64,000 nucleotides of DNA. Origin: Polyodon spathula (lineage: Eukaryota > Chordata > Actinopteri > Acipenseriformes > Polyodontidae). A model generated the notes under the pieces. It had not been told where the DNA came from and ran no database searches. It saw nothing but the letters and a program-made list of their open reading frames with translations. Below, in pieces: positions 37,381 through 48,919 of the stretch (within the stretch, counting starts at the first letter, position 1; every line of letters begins with the position of its first letter). The position numbers were made by a program, and so were the translations under genes. The stretch is taken from contig NC_054555.1 in assembly GCF_017654505.1 (NCBI RefSeq), forward strand, positions 2,200,335 through 2,264,334, given 5' to 3'.

Positions 37381-40109
37381 TCTACACAGCTGTGCAGTAC
37401 GAGCAAAATATCCAATTGCAGCTTCCTAGCGAAAGTGTTTTTATTACAGTGAGCCCGTCCGGCCTTTCTCGAGGTGTAGGCATGCTCTGTGGCTCTTCGT
37501 TGGTGGTCATTATGCAGAGGTGTTCAGTTTGATGGGGCCTCGCTTTTGCTTGGTTTTTCATGTTTGAAACTGTAAAAAAATGTTCCTGATTTTTCACTTG
37601 TACAGTCGTTTACTGTATTTGATGGTGAGGAGGAATGACCTTTTAGATCTCCCCTGAGGCTCCATCATGGAGTGAATGTCTTATCCCATAATATTTCATG
37701 CTGCGGTCTCTCTCTCTTTATGCAGTAGTATGTGTGTGAGAGAGAGAAACATGAAACAGAAAGGGCAACAAGTAAATAACAAACCTAATAAAAAAAATCT
37801 TCATACCAGAGCGAAAGGGTAGGCGACAAAAAGAACAGTAACTGATAAATGTGTATGGAAAACCCTTTTGAGTATGACTATGCAATGTTTTAGTTTTCAT
37901 CTGATTTAAGTATGAATATTTACTGAACGTGGAGGGGGGGTGAAAAGAAAAAGAGGAAAACTGTTCAGTTCACAGTCCTGTGGATCTGGATTTTTAAGAA
38001 AAGGTCGATGAACAGAAATGAATGTGTTCCCTTTTCATTTAAACAACCGTGCAGCTTTGACCATCGTTTACTGTCTGCCCACGTCCCTCGTTTGCCTTTT
38101 TCCTCCTCCTGTGCTCTGGAAATCTATGATATGTCAGTTTGCAAAGCGCTTCAGGTTTAAAAGCAAGATGATGTATTTTTTTCTCTCTCTTGTCTCATAT
38201 CTGGTTGTTTCTCACAAGATGCATTAATAAAGAAACGGGTGAGTGGCAGGGGAGGAGGCGGTAGTGGTGGGGGGCGGGGGGGATGATGACAGGGGACTGC
38301 TAAACTAGCAGGGAAAGGGGGAACATCCCAGGGCACTCAATTAGTCCGGGTGAGATTTGTCGATTTTTGTGTTTGGTCGATCTGCTTGTATTGTTAACAG
38401 AGTCTGCAGGGGCTTGTTTTGAGTGCCGCGGGTGAATCATGGCAGATCTTTCCAGCTCTCGGTCTGTGCAATGGCACAACTGATCCACGCAGCGTTTTTT
38501 ACCCTCCAGCACACACACACAAATGAATGGGCTTATTCTCAAACCCAGGGGTTTCCGACACTGCCCACTATCTGTTTGTCTCGCAGGCTGCAGCCTGACC
38601 GTGGCTCTGAATGCCAATCAGCTGCCATTTGTTTTTCAACTCCAGCAGTGTTGTAAAATACTAAATCTGTCGTTTCCAAGGTTACTGCGGTTTGCCAGCC
38701 AATCACTGCTGTAGTTACCTGTATCAGTTAATTAATGTTTGGAACTGGTGTTTTTTTTTTTTATATTTTATTTTATAAATGCAACAAATTGCTTTTAGTA
38801 TATTCATTTTTGTTTATGGTATTTTGTAGTAGTCTCACTCCACATTTCTTGGCAAATAACAAATTACACATTTTTTATTGTCTGGCAAAACTCATGCTTG
38901 TCAGCTGCTCTGTGGGTTTTGAGCTTTGTTTCAGTTCATTGTCACTACTGTGTCCTAAGAAGCTGTGTGTTTTCTTTTAGATTTTGTAAGCCCTTGTATT
39001 GTTGCAGTCCTTCCCACCCAGAGACTGTTTCAATGTGCCTGTTTCAATGGTGGAAAGTAGGTGGACTTTTAATATAAAGTAAACAATACTCAGGAGTAAA
39101 CATTAGTGAGCAGAATAAATCATCTTTTTACAGGCAGAGAATGAGATGATTTACAGCAGCGTGGAGCACTGTGAGGGCTAATCTGTGATGTAATTTGATA
39201 CACAAGCTCAGAATCAGAGGTTAACGTTGCTCTTTTAGGATGAGGGGGTGGTGGTTTTCTTTCCTAGCTGAGTTATGGTCTTTGTTTAGGTGTGGGTAGT
39301 GTGGTTCACTGGGTTGTCTGGTAACCCTTTTTGGTTGCTCGTGAGTCCCGTTTGATTTTCTTGAACATAAAAGACCAAATTCAACCCTAATCGAAGTGTA
39401 AAAAAATAAAAAAGAAAAACAGCCATTGCTCAGAATGCACGAGGACTGCAGTGCTTGCTTCTGGTTCATTGGGAATAGTGTATGCTAATCTCTCTAGGAG
39501 GATAATTTGAAGATCTTTTTGTTTCCAGTTTCAAGCGTCAACCTGTGTGTGTTTTGTTAAATGTTGATGAGCCTCCTTAGCTCAGCTCCATCTGTTGAAG
39601 TGATCAGCATCACGAGCAGTGTTTAGTCTTCTAATGATTTAATAGAACTGACCTGCAGACCCCTGAAAGACAACTGCAGGAACGATGGCTTTCTGCTCGA
39701 ACCGAGGATGCTGTGGTCATGCTCTGTCTCAACTGAAGAGCAACTGGGTGGTGCAGATTTGAATACATTTTAAATGATTTTTTTTTTTTTCCCTAGAAAT
39801 TTCTAATTAATTAGCAACCATTCTTTTTTTTTTTTATCAAATAATGCAAACAAAAAAAGAGCAGTTTGTATATGTATGCATGTTTGATTTCGTGTAGTTT
39901 CCTGGATCTGTTGAGAATGGATGAGATGAATTAGCAAGAGCTTGCTGTAGTTGTTGGACTGTTTACACCAGTTCTGACCAACCATTTGTTTTGCTGCTCA
40001 CTGCTGTAATTTCTTCGATATCTGTACAGTTCCCGCATAAGCAGGAATGCGAGAAACCAATCGTGATTCTGCAGCATCTCTTGCTTAGCTGGCAGTGTCT
40101 TACCAGAAC
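37381..40109. other. Intronic DNA, 37.4-40.1 kb
   Basis: A G-rich patch at 38243-38282 could form a G-quadruplex. Otherwise there are short T and A runs and no recognisable exon. Confidence 0.5.
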
Positions 40110-40520
40110 ACAGCAAGCTGCATTTAATAACTGTGCCACAGCTGTCAGTTGCTCTACCCTGGCTTATCGGAATAAAACAGCCATTTAATAAGACTACCTT
40201 CGCAATCTCTTACCTCTTGCAAGAAAAAGGAAAAGAAAAATGCTGTAGGAAGATAAAACAGGCAGCCTTAATAACTACTACAGCTCTGATTTATTGAACA
40301 CTGCCTCATAGGGGGGATAGAAGAACCACGCTTAATAACTGTGCCACTGGCGTCTTTTCCATGGCTGTTTCCTCGACTGGAATAAAGTGGACACCCTTAA
40401 TAATTGTAGCATAGCTTTTTCCAATTTATTGCACAAAGGCCTCTCCCCAGATAAAGCAGACACCTCTAATTACCGCTGCGAATCAGAAACTGATTCCATT
40501 TAATAGCGGTGGCTCTACTG
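40110..40520 (+). repeat. Diverged tandem array of TTAATAA-headed units, about 61-83 bases each
   Basis: TTAATA or close variants recur at 40124, 40185, 40268, 40332, 40397, about 40466 and 40500. Each of the first six is preceded by a related block (AATAAAACAGCC, ATAAAACAGGCAGCC, GATAGAAGAACCACG, AATAAAGTGGACACC, ATAAAGCAGACACC) and often followed by CTGTGCCAC or a variant. A further TTAATAA after AGCCAGG lies at about 40626. Between these joints the units share little. It does not look like a young satellite; it is either an old decayed minisatellite or a cluster of repeated protein-binding sites. Confidence 0.6.
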
Positions 40521-42674
40521 TTGACATACGGCTCTACGCGATGAAGTTGCAGGCTCCTATCTTCAGGTCCACATCACTGCACTTGCTGATTGTGAACTAA
40601 GGGGGTATGGAGTTCTGCCAGCCAGGTTAATAAGAGGCTTTCGGGAAGCCAGCAAAGGTGTCGATGTGAGCTGATCAAAAAAGCGAAACAGCTGCTTGCC
40701 AGCGTTGGCTATAAAAAGACCAATTTCTCTTCTTGTTTTTTTGTTCTTGTTTCGTTTCTCAGCTGGCAGCAGTTTCCTGACTTCCTCTGTTGTTCATTTT
40801 GAAGACACTAGACCGCGTATCCTATTGAATGATATTAACCCATAATGGCCAGTATTCGTCTCAGCTTCTATTCATGGAACAGTATCAGATTTTGACAACC
40901 CTAACTGAGTGATCGCACAACTCCACCTTTTAAGATAAAAGCCAATTTTTTTTTTCATTTTTAATAGTCATACAATATACATTCCGACAGGCATTTAGAG
41001 TACATTGATGCCGTTTACTCACTGCTTTGGATAGATAACCAATACATTTTGGGAGTAAAGTTTTGAGAACTTTTTTTTATTTACGTTGCTCCAGCTTGTA
41101 GTGCTTGGCTCGTCTCTCCCGGCTGCTCCTCGCTCGCGTTCGCAACTGCGATCTGCTCTGTGGGGAGTCAGGCTTGAAGATAAGTCTAGTCTGTGGGATG
41201 GTCTTTATTCCAGCTCTTCCTGCACTTAACAAAGAGAGCTCCTGATCGGGATATGTAAAGCATTTTTAGAATGCATGCTGCAGCAAAACAAGAAAAGGTG
41301 GGGAAAAACTTTACTTGGGCATTTTAAACAAAATAAAACATAGACATTATTATGTTTTAACAGAAACATATTATGTTTATGATCGCTGCATTGCCATAGT
41401 TTGATGGTGTTATTGTTATACCCTCTGTGTCTTTTGAGACTGTCTGTCTGGGCTACATGTTTTAAATAACTGAATAAATAAAAGGAAGCAGGAGAGAAAG
41501 CCAGCTTATGAAAGCTATGGTACTGTGCCCTTCTCACCTCCAGGCTATTATAAATGATACAATCACAGGGGAAACGGTACAGGATTCCTCTTCCCTGCTC
41601 TTTCAGGGTAGCTGACCAGGGCCCTGATAAAACTTGCCTAAGCACAGCGCCGGCCGAGATGTAAGAAGGGAAGATGGTGCTGGGGATGGGGAACAAATAA
41701 TGAAGGCTGCCTGGTGAGATCTCTGAAGTGAAGAAAAAAAAAAAGTTAATTGAGCCTCGAGATCAAACACTTTGTTTAACAACATCAAGATTTTTTTATT
41801 TTTAACAAACAAATAAATTAAAAAAACACATTACAAGGGTTGCTGAGGCAAAAATGAGAATTATTTTATTTATTTATTTCTTGCATGTTTACAACAGCAA
41901 ACCATTTGCAGTGGTTTCTTTTTAGTTTTTGTTTCCTGTAAAAAGGTTTGCAGCGTTAACATTAGGATTTTTTTTCCTGCTTCCATGCAGATCTCTTATT
42001 TTTAGCTATCCCAAAATCCTAGCCACGCCACTGACAACCCAAACACACCTCCCAGGACGCACACCAGGGGCTGAGTAGGAGGGGCAGAGAGGGGTACTGA
42101 ACGCTCTCCTACATGCGCTCTGCTTTTTACCTTTACATGGAATTTACAGGTGGCTGTTGCATTGACGTTAAAACAATTCAGCTAATTAAACATGCCCTTG
42201 GGGATTAAGTGCCTGTTGTGCTGTGATGTTTTTAAAAGCAGTGTGCATTCCTAACAGTACAGTATGCGCTAGTCTAACAGATAAAGTGCTAAGAATACCC
42301 TGCCCTGAGTGGGGCTGTGGGCTTGCAGAGGCTTTTAGTTTTTGCATGTGTTCTGTAGTTAGATCAGGTAAGGGTTGCATCTTTTCCCAGATTAACTGTA
42401 CTCTCTATTTGTTTTAAAGCACAATGCAGTCAACCTGTTATTGGTGTTTAGCTTACTTTTGGGATTTGTTTGTTTGTTTGTTTGTTTATTTATTTATTCA
42501 TACATACATTTGTTAGCTTGTTTTAATGATTCGCTTGACGAAAACCTGCTGGGACTCGAGGTTTAAAATACCAAGACAAAACATATTAATATATGCAAAC
42601 ATACACACAATTTGACTGATTACATAAGTAAACACAGGTATTAATGCGATTACACATTCTTTTGTGTGTGTGTG
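40521..42674. other. Intronic DNA, 40.5-42.7 kb
   Basis: A small CpG cluster lies at 41109-41152, with about seven CpGs in 44 bases. The 156-codon minus frame at 41226-41696 has no domain signs. Confidence 0.5.
42466..42504. repeat. (TTTG)n/(TTTA)n tetranucleotide repeat
   Basis: TTTG units change into TTTA units and then CATA units. Confidence 0.85.
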
Positions 42675-42809
42675 TGTGTGTGTGTTTATTAGAACAATTT
42701 ATTAGGAATTTATCCAGTCCGTAATTGGTGATATTGAAACAATAGGCACTTGTGTGAAAAGCAATACAACAGAAGCAGTGGGGTGTTCTAATAAATTTGC
42801 ACACCACTG
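42675..42809 (+). mobile_element. Short Tc1/mariner-like MITE, third relative of the same family
   Basis: The right end (GGGGTGTTCTAATAAATTTG then CACACCACTG, followed by TA at 42810-42811) is the reverse complement of the family terminus. The left end carries TTTATTAGAACA directly after a (TG) run at 42663-42685, so its outermost bases seem to have merged into the microsatellite. At about 135-150 bases with no coding capacity it behaves as a MITE. The left boundary is uncertain. Confidence 0.65.
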
Positions 42810-43940
42810 TATCTAAACCCACTTTCAGTTGTATACATACATCTCTGACATGAACTCAGCTCCAGTGTTGGATTCTTCTCCAATGGTTTCATGGATTAGA
42901 CCAGTGTCTATGAGCCTTGCCCATTCAGACCACAGGCTTAAAGGGCCAGGAAACTGTTTTATTTGACAAATAAGCATCCACTCTGGGCTGGCTCCATCGT
43001 GTACAGACTCCCTGCTGTGTCTCCCAGCTGGGAGCAGCACGGTATCTCTTATTAACAAACGAGTACGTGATGAAGATAGAAGTAGGCGCGGGTGCTGGGG
43101 GCACCGCTATTCGGATTTCATTTTTGTGCTTCTCTGTCCGCCAGGTTTCCAACATGCATTTTTCCTTTTGAATGTCATCCTTTTAGATTTGCTATGTGTG
43201 TAGTTGCTATAAATTACCTGTCAAAGGCATGACAGTTAAGCGAAATAAATAAATTGAGTTTCAGTGCCAAAAACGTCTCGGCCCTTAAAGAACGGGGGAG
43301 ATAAACGTGTCCCGACAGGGCAAGCATGGGAAGAAGAAGAAGAAGAAAAAAACCCCTGTCATTCTTTACGGAATTGGATTTTATCAGCAGTAACTTGTCT
43401 TCTTGGTTAATTTGTCAGAGGTATTAACAACATAACTCTGCGCTTCTGATTCCCCCTTGTCATCTTATCACCAGGATGAGATGAGCTCAAATAAAACTAA
43501 ATAAGCCGCCCTTTCTTTTTTCTGTCAGTATGATGAAGGTTAGCACAGCTGCTGTCTGTATCTGTGTTTTGAGCCCCTGCCTTGACACAGCACGGGGTTA
43601 ACACGCATCAAGTAGGAAGCATTGGTAGCACAAAACTCTAGTGTTAATCCAGCTAGGAGACTAGGGACCATCTTCAACAATGTCTCCCCTCTCTGAGGAA
43701 GTGGAGTCATGCAGGTACCACCAAGAAAATAGTGTTTCCCCGCAGGCTTACGTGGCATGCACTGGTTGAAACACAAAGTGCATATTGTCTGTACAGTGGC
43801 TGTGCCAAGGAAAGATGAGTAAAAGTAAATGCAACTGGTTTTCCTGATTGGCGGCAAGAATGCCACCGTGACTGTCATTTACTGTCTTGGATGTACCTTA
43901 TTAGCGCAAAATATCTACCTGTGGAACAGGAAAACTATAC

Positions 43941-43998
43941 ATATTAAACTGTGCTGTGTGTATTAAACTGTACTGTATTAAACTGTATGTATTAAATG
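43941..43998 (+). repeat. Short tandem repeat of TATTAAACTGT units
   Basis: TATTAAACTGT occurs three times within about 50 bases (starting near 43942, 43961 and 43977), with TGTGCTGTG or TACTG between the units and a fourth, partial unit TGTATTAAATGC at the end. Confidence 0.75.
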
Positions 43999-45889
43999 CC
44001 CAAGACCTGCCTGCTCCAAGAGATCACAAGAAGGATTAAAAACTGGAATTCCCCATTAGAACCCATGTTGTGTCTCTTCAATACGTTGGAAACGGAACTC
44101 CGTTCTTACAGGATCCGTTATAAGTGGATTGCACCGGTATTTCAAGTCAGGTTTGTTCCATCCTAGTTAATGACACTCTTAATGGTAATGGTTCTTACGA
44201 GAAGGAACTGAGCACTTTTGGACAGAGGCGGCTCTTTTAATTTATTTTATATTTTCCGAAGCAAGATGTGGTGGTTTCTTCAGCTTGTGGTACAGCTTTA
44301 TCAGGTGTTGGTAATAGAGGGGAGGAGACAGGCTCTTGGCAGTCGCTAAGCAGGACATGTTTTCATCAGCTAGTTTAATGAACCATGGACAGTACTGTAT
44401 AATCTCCTCGAGTTTAGCTTTTTAACCTCCAAGCCAGAATGCCTTTGCGGACCATTATATTTGAAACCCATCAGTTAAATGAAAGTAAAAAAAAAGAAAA
44501 GAATAAAAGCAAACAAAAAAAAAAAAGATCAGATCTGCAGCGTTGGCAGTATGCAGTACCTGCTGAGTGCTGGCTTACCTTGTGGGCATGTAAATGCTCC
44601 CATTCTGTTAGCTGCTAATGGAAACTGTAACCATTAAAAACAGAACAGGGAATGATTGCAGTTATGAGGGTGGTGGGGAATGTTGTCCAGAAATGCCCCT
44701 GACCCCCTGCCCGATGCCTCAGCCTGCCAGCTAGCATCGTGCCAATATCACTGCCCCCGTGGGCTGTATTGTGAATGCCAGCCTCCACAGAGCGCTGAAT
44801 ATAACTGGATAACATACAGGCAGGAGGGAGAATTTAAAACGCAAGTTCAGGACCCCGCTGAGATGCAGCGTTTTAATTTATTTTCACTAAAGCTGCTGCA
44901 GCACCAGGTTGTTATCTATGAAAGGTGTGTGTTTGTGAGAGCTGGAGGTGCCTCAGTGATTGGAGCTGGGGAGCTGGAGATGGATCACACTTTATTATAC
45001 CTGCCTGTAAAAAACTAAGATCTCCTTCACCCTGTAGCCTACGTGGGCTGATCCTGATCTAGACAGAATATCTACATTAAATGTAAATTTGTTTATTAAA
45101 TCAATTGTTTATTTATGTCTTTATTTAAGTTGCAAGATACATTGAAAAATTTGTATTTGTTGTACAAGTTTTTTACTGGTACACAAACCAACACATTGTT
45201 GCTAGCAGTTCTATAGTGAATCTACCATGTGTGTGTGTGTGTGTGGCCCTTGTCTGCGAAGGTCGTTAAGTATTCTTGCTGACTCTGCCGACATCTACTG
45301 GGTGTCATTTTAATGATACAGTCTACACATCATCCGCTTATTTATTGCAGACAATTTTTACACTTGGGCTATCCCAGATTAATCCTTCTTGTGATCTCCT
45401 GCTAGCAGAATCTGTAAAATATAATAAAAATTATAATAAAAAGGCAAAAAACCTAATTGGCTTTAAAGATTCTTCTTGGATTAATCCGAGTGTGTAGTGT
45501 GAGCAGAAATGAATCCTCTGCGCTGTTGCGGCCAGATAGCAACAGCTTGCCCACGTGTTTGTCATGCCAGCACAAGAGACAATGGGACATGCTTCAAGAG
45601 AGCTGAATGACCTTTCACAGAGGCTGGTAACTGGAAAGGTGGATCTACAGAGAGAGACTGTGATGAAGCATTGCATCTTTTTAGTCTTTGTGTAATATTT
45701 CAGCCAGGAATGCATTCCTTCCTTATGAAGGGTGACAGGCTGTTGGTTGGTGAGGACCCAAAGGGTGGTTCCAGGGATTGAGATACTGCTGAATTTGTTT
45801 GTTATTTTTTGTTTGTTTGTTTGATTTAGTTTTTTGCTCAATATCATTTGTACATTTGTATTTTTTCATGTGTTTTGTATTGCTTTATC

Positions 45890-45890
<1 letters not shown>

Positions 45891-45920
<30 letters not shown>
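45891..45920. repeat. (TG)15 microsatellite
   Basis: Thirty bases of perfect TG, followed within 80 bases by an ATT array at 46000-46029. Confidence 0.93.
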
Positions 45921-45921
<1 letters not shown>

Positions 45922-45997
45922 ATGCATCCACAGACAGTTATAAAATGGATAGTCTCATTCCTATTATTTTAGGTTGTTTTTATACTTTTCAGTACTG

Positions 45998-45999
<2 letters not shown>

Positions 46000-46029
<30 letters not shown>
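46000..46029. repeat. (ATT)10 microsatellite
   Basis: Trinucleotide array of about 30 bases ending in GTTATTC. Confidence 0.9.
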
Positions 46030-47791
46030 GTTATTCATTTCTACAGCACCTGGTAAATGAAAGACAGAAATCTATTAGTACACTCACAGACAGTTTTTAA
46101 AGCACTTCAGTTTAGTAGTAGTATACCGCTTGCTTTAGTGGCTGAGGGTTACTGTAGCTGCTCTGGAAAAATAAAGCCCTGCGTCATTGTCAAAAGAGTG
46201 TTGCTTGTCAAAGGCGAGGGGCTGTTTTGTGTGGAAGAGTGCGGCCCCCTGTCCACAGGGATTGCACGCTGGCTGTGGGGAAGGGCAGTCTTATTTAGTG
46301 CTCATGAAAAGTGACGGACTGATGGAGCTGGAAATTGAAAGCCCCTTTCCACTGAATGGCTGAGTGCACTGATGTGAGGTGCTGATGGACACTGAGTGAC
46401 TGCTCCTGCGGGGACTGGAGCGAACTGCGCCGCTTTACAAATGGCTCACAACTCTTCTTTTTACAAGGCTGTAAATTACTGAACAGCGTACAGCCCATAT
46501 ATCGCTGATTTGATAACAGAAGCCCTGTTAATCAGGTACCTCGCTGACACTGTGTTCTCATCAGGCTGCCTTATCTCGTTGAGTTAAAGATGTTTTTTAT
46601 GTCTTCTGTGTCCTTTTAAGGATGTGTTGTTACGTGTCCATCATGGTCTCCATAGCAAGGATGCACCAAGTCCACCCTGCTCTTGTGATTCAGCTTTCCA
46701 TGAGCATTCAAAGAAATGGATTACAGTATATTACAGTACTGTGAAATACAAGTTACAGATGGATGTCATCACAGTCCATATCTATCTGATTGACCCTGTA
46801 AAAGAACTAGTTTCTCTGAGTGTGGGGTGCCCCTGGAAGTCTTGAACATGTTGGTACAGTCGGGTGCCTGCAGAAGCCTGTGTTCAATGCCTGCTGCTTG
46901 CATGTGCCTGTATGGGAAGGAAGCACACTGAGAAATGTTAACTCCCTGGAAGTCCCCAATGAACCAGTGCCTGTGCCGCATTGCTCCCTATCATGAACAT
47001 CCAAACTTTCTGTTATTTCAAAACCACAGCAGAACACTTCCTGTAAGCAGTGAGTCACTGGCTAGAGAAGAAACAATGGAAAAAGTGCAGATGCAAAAAC
47101 AGTATTTCCACAAGCCAGCTCAGATTACTTGTAGATTTCCATTGCTTTCCTATTGATCCTGTTTCCACCCACTGGGGTTGTGGTTGATGGTAATGCTGTT
47201 CATCAGATACCAGTTTGCTGGGAGCTTATAATGCAGTCTTGCAAGGTAGAGGTGTGCCATGGCTCTTACCATCGTCTCAGGACACGTGACTAAAAGGGTG
47301 ACATTTTTGTAGAACAATTATTAAAGCCTCCAGCATGCTTTTAGTACGCAGACTGCTGTGCCACAGTCCATAATGTTGATCACAGTGTCTTGACATCTGT
47401 ATAAATGTATAACATTAACTTAATCCCGAGATTTGCTTGCTGAAGATTTCCACCAAAGAGCACAGTGAAGTATAAGACAGGTAAGGAACCGTTTCCCTGG
47501 ACTGTATCCAGAGATAAGACTTAGCTCTGTTTTCATTCAGATGAATTGTATGGTGTGATTTACATTGAAGATGCTGGTTATAGACATTGTGGGTAGTTAA
47601 TGAGGGAGGGAGGTAAGATGATATCAGTAAAAAAGAACAGATTAATTGAATCTCCATCATTGCAAGACTGAGGCAGGCCATTAAATTAACACCAACTTGT
47701 TTATATATATGTGTGTGTGTGTGTGGTTTTTTTGTGTTTTTGTTTTTTTAGTTTTTTTACAAAGGAGCTTACATTTTATGTTGTTGTTATT

Positions 47792-47792
<1 letters not shown>

Positions 47793-47847
<55 letters not shown>
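47793..47847. repeat. (ATT)18 microsatellite
   Basis: 55 bases of perfect ATT repeat, preceded at 47703-47725 by a TATATG/TG repeat. Confidence 0.93.
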
Positions 47848-48848
47848 TGTACTGTCATTATTATAGCATTTCTTTTGAAACTCATTCCAGGCAGGGCAAA
47901 AAGTAAAACTACAAATTAACTGAAATAAAAAAAAAAAACACAAATCCATTGATTTGCAGAGAAACCTGACACTCCTCATTAGCTTGATTCACCTTTTAAA
48001 CTTTTACACCCATTAAGGAGGAGCAGAGAGGCATTGGAAGGAGTTCCTGCTTCAGCCGTGTGTCACGTCCGGCAGGGCCCAATGAGACTCGCAACACTTT
48101 ACAACACGCAGCAGCCCCTGTGAAGAGGGAATTGTTCAGGGGAAATAAGGGTTGACTTTATCACTGACCAATTTCTTCTGTAGATGAGTTGACAATCCCT
48201 CACTGGAATTCATTAGGCTATACTGTAACATATGGAATTGCATGTGTTTCAGAGACCTGAAGCGTTAGTATGTAGTGAGGTCCTCGTTCACACTGAAACA
48301 ACTTCACTCTAGGTAGCTGCACTTGAAACAAAGCGATAGCAGTACATGCATTTCGTAATGTATAGATTTGTATGGTTTATTTTATGTATTTTTTATATTA
48401 TGGTTCTTCAGATATATGTGATTACTTAATAGGAAGAGTTGATACTGTTATTAACTATTCTACCCAGACTCGAGCTTTGAGTAGCTCGATAATCTCTAGA
48501 AAACCTCAACATAAACAGCTGTTTGTTGTTTGCATATCCAGGTAGCTTTCTGAGACACCAATGTAAACTAACCTGTATATTATAACACTTCTGAAGAAGA
48601 ATTTTGAGGTCTCGCCAGTGTATATAAAAATGATCATGAATGAATTACAGCAAAAACAAACAAACAAAAATTCCATGGAAACAGAAAGCTGTATTGAAAA
48701 AAAAAAGTCTATCCTTTTATGTACATAAGTAGGTTCGTGTACAAAATCTATTTCTGTATTATGCAAGTTCCTTCATCATCACACTCCCCTGTGGGCAGCT
48801 TTTATTTAAAAATGAACTGCTTCCACTTGTGCATTACTGACCTATACA

Positions 48849-48852
<4 letters not shown>

Positions 48853-48917
<65 letters not shown>
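48853..48917. repeat. (AG)n microsatellite, 65 bases perfect
   Basis: The longest purine-only tract here. A perfect mirror-symmetric polypurine run of this size can form triplex (H-DNA) structures. Confidence 0.95.

Positions 48918-48919
<2 letters not shown>

Noticed and set aside
40110..40520. CRISPR-like array
   Set aside because: Units are irregular in length, the repeated part is diverged, and the setting is a vertebrate intron.
41226..41696. 156-codon minus-strand open frame
   Set aside because: No domain, no codon bias, hydrophobic and cysteine-rich composition expected from AT-rich random sequence.
45431..45847. 138-codon minus-strand open frame
   Set aside because: Lys/Asn/Phe-rich low-information peptide without motif or splice context.
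47776..47979. Poly-asparagine or poly-tyrosine protein
   Set aside because: It is the translation of an ATT microsatellite.
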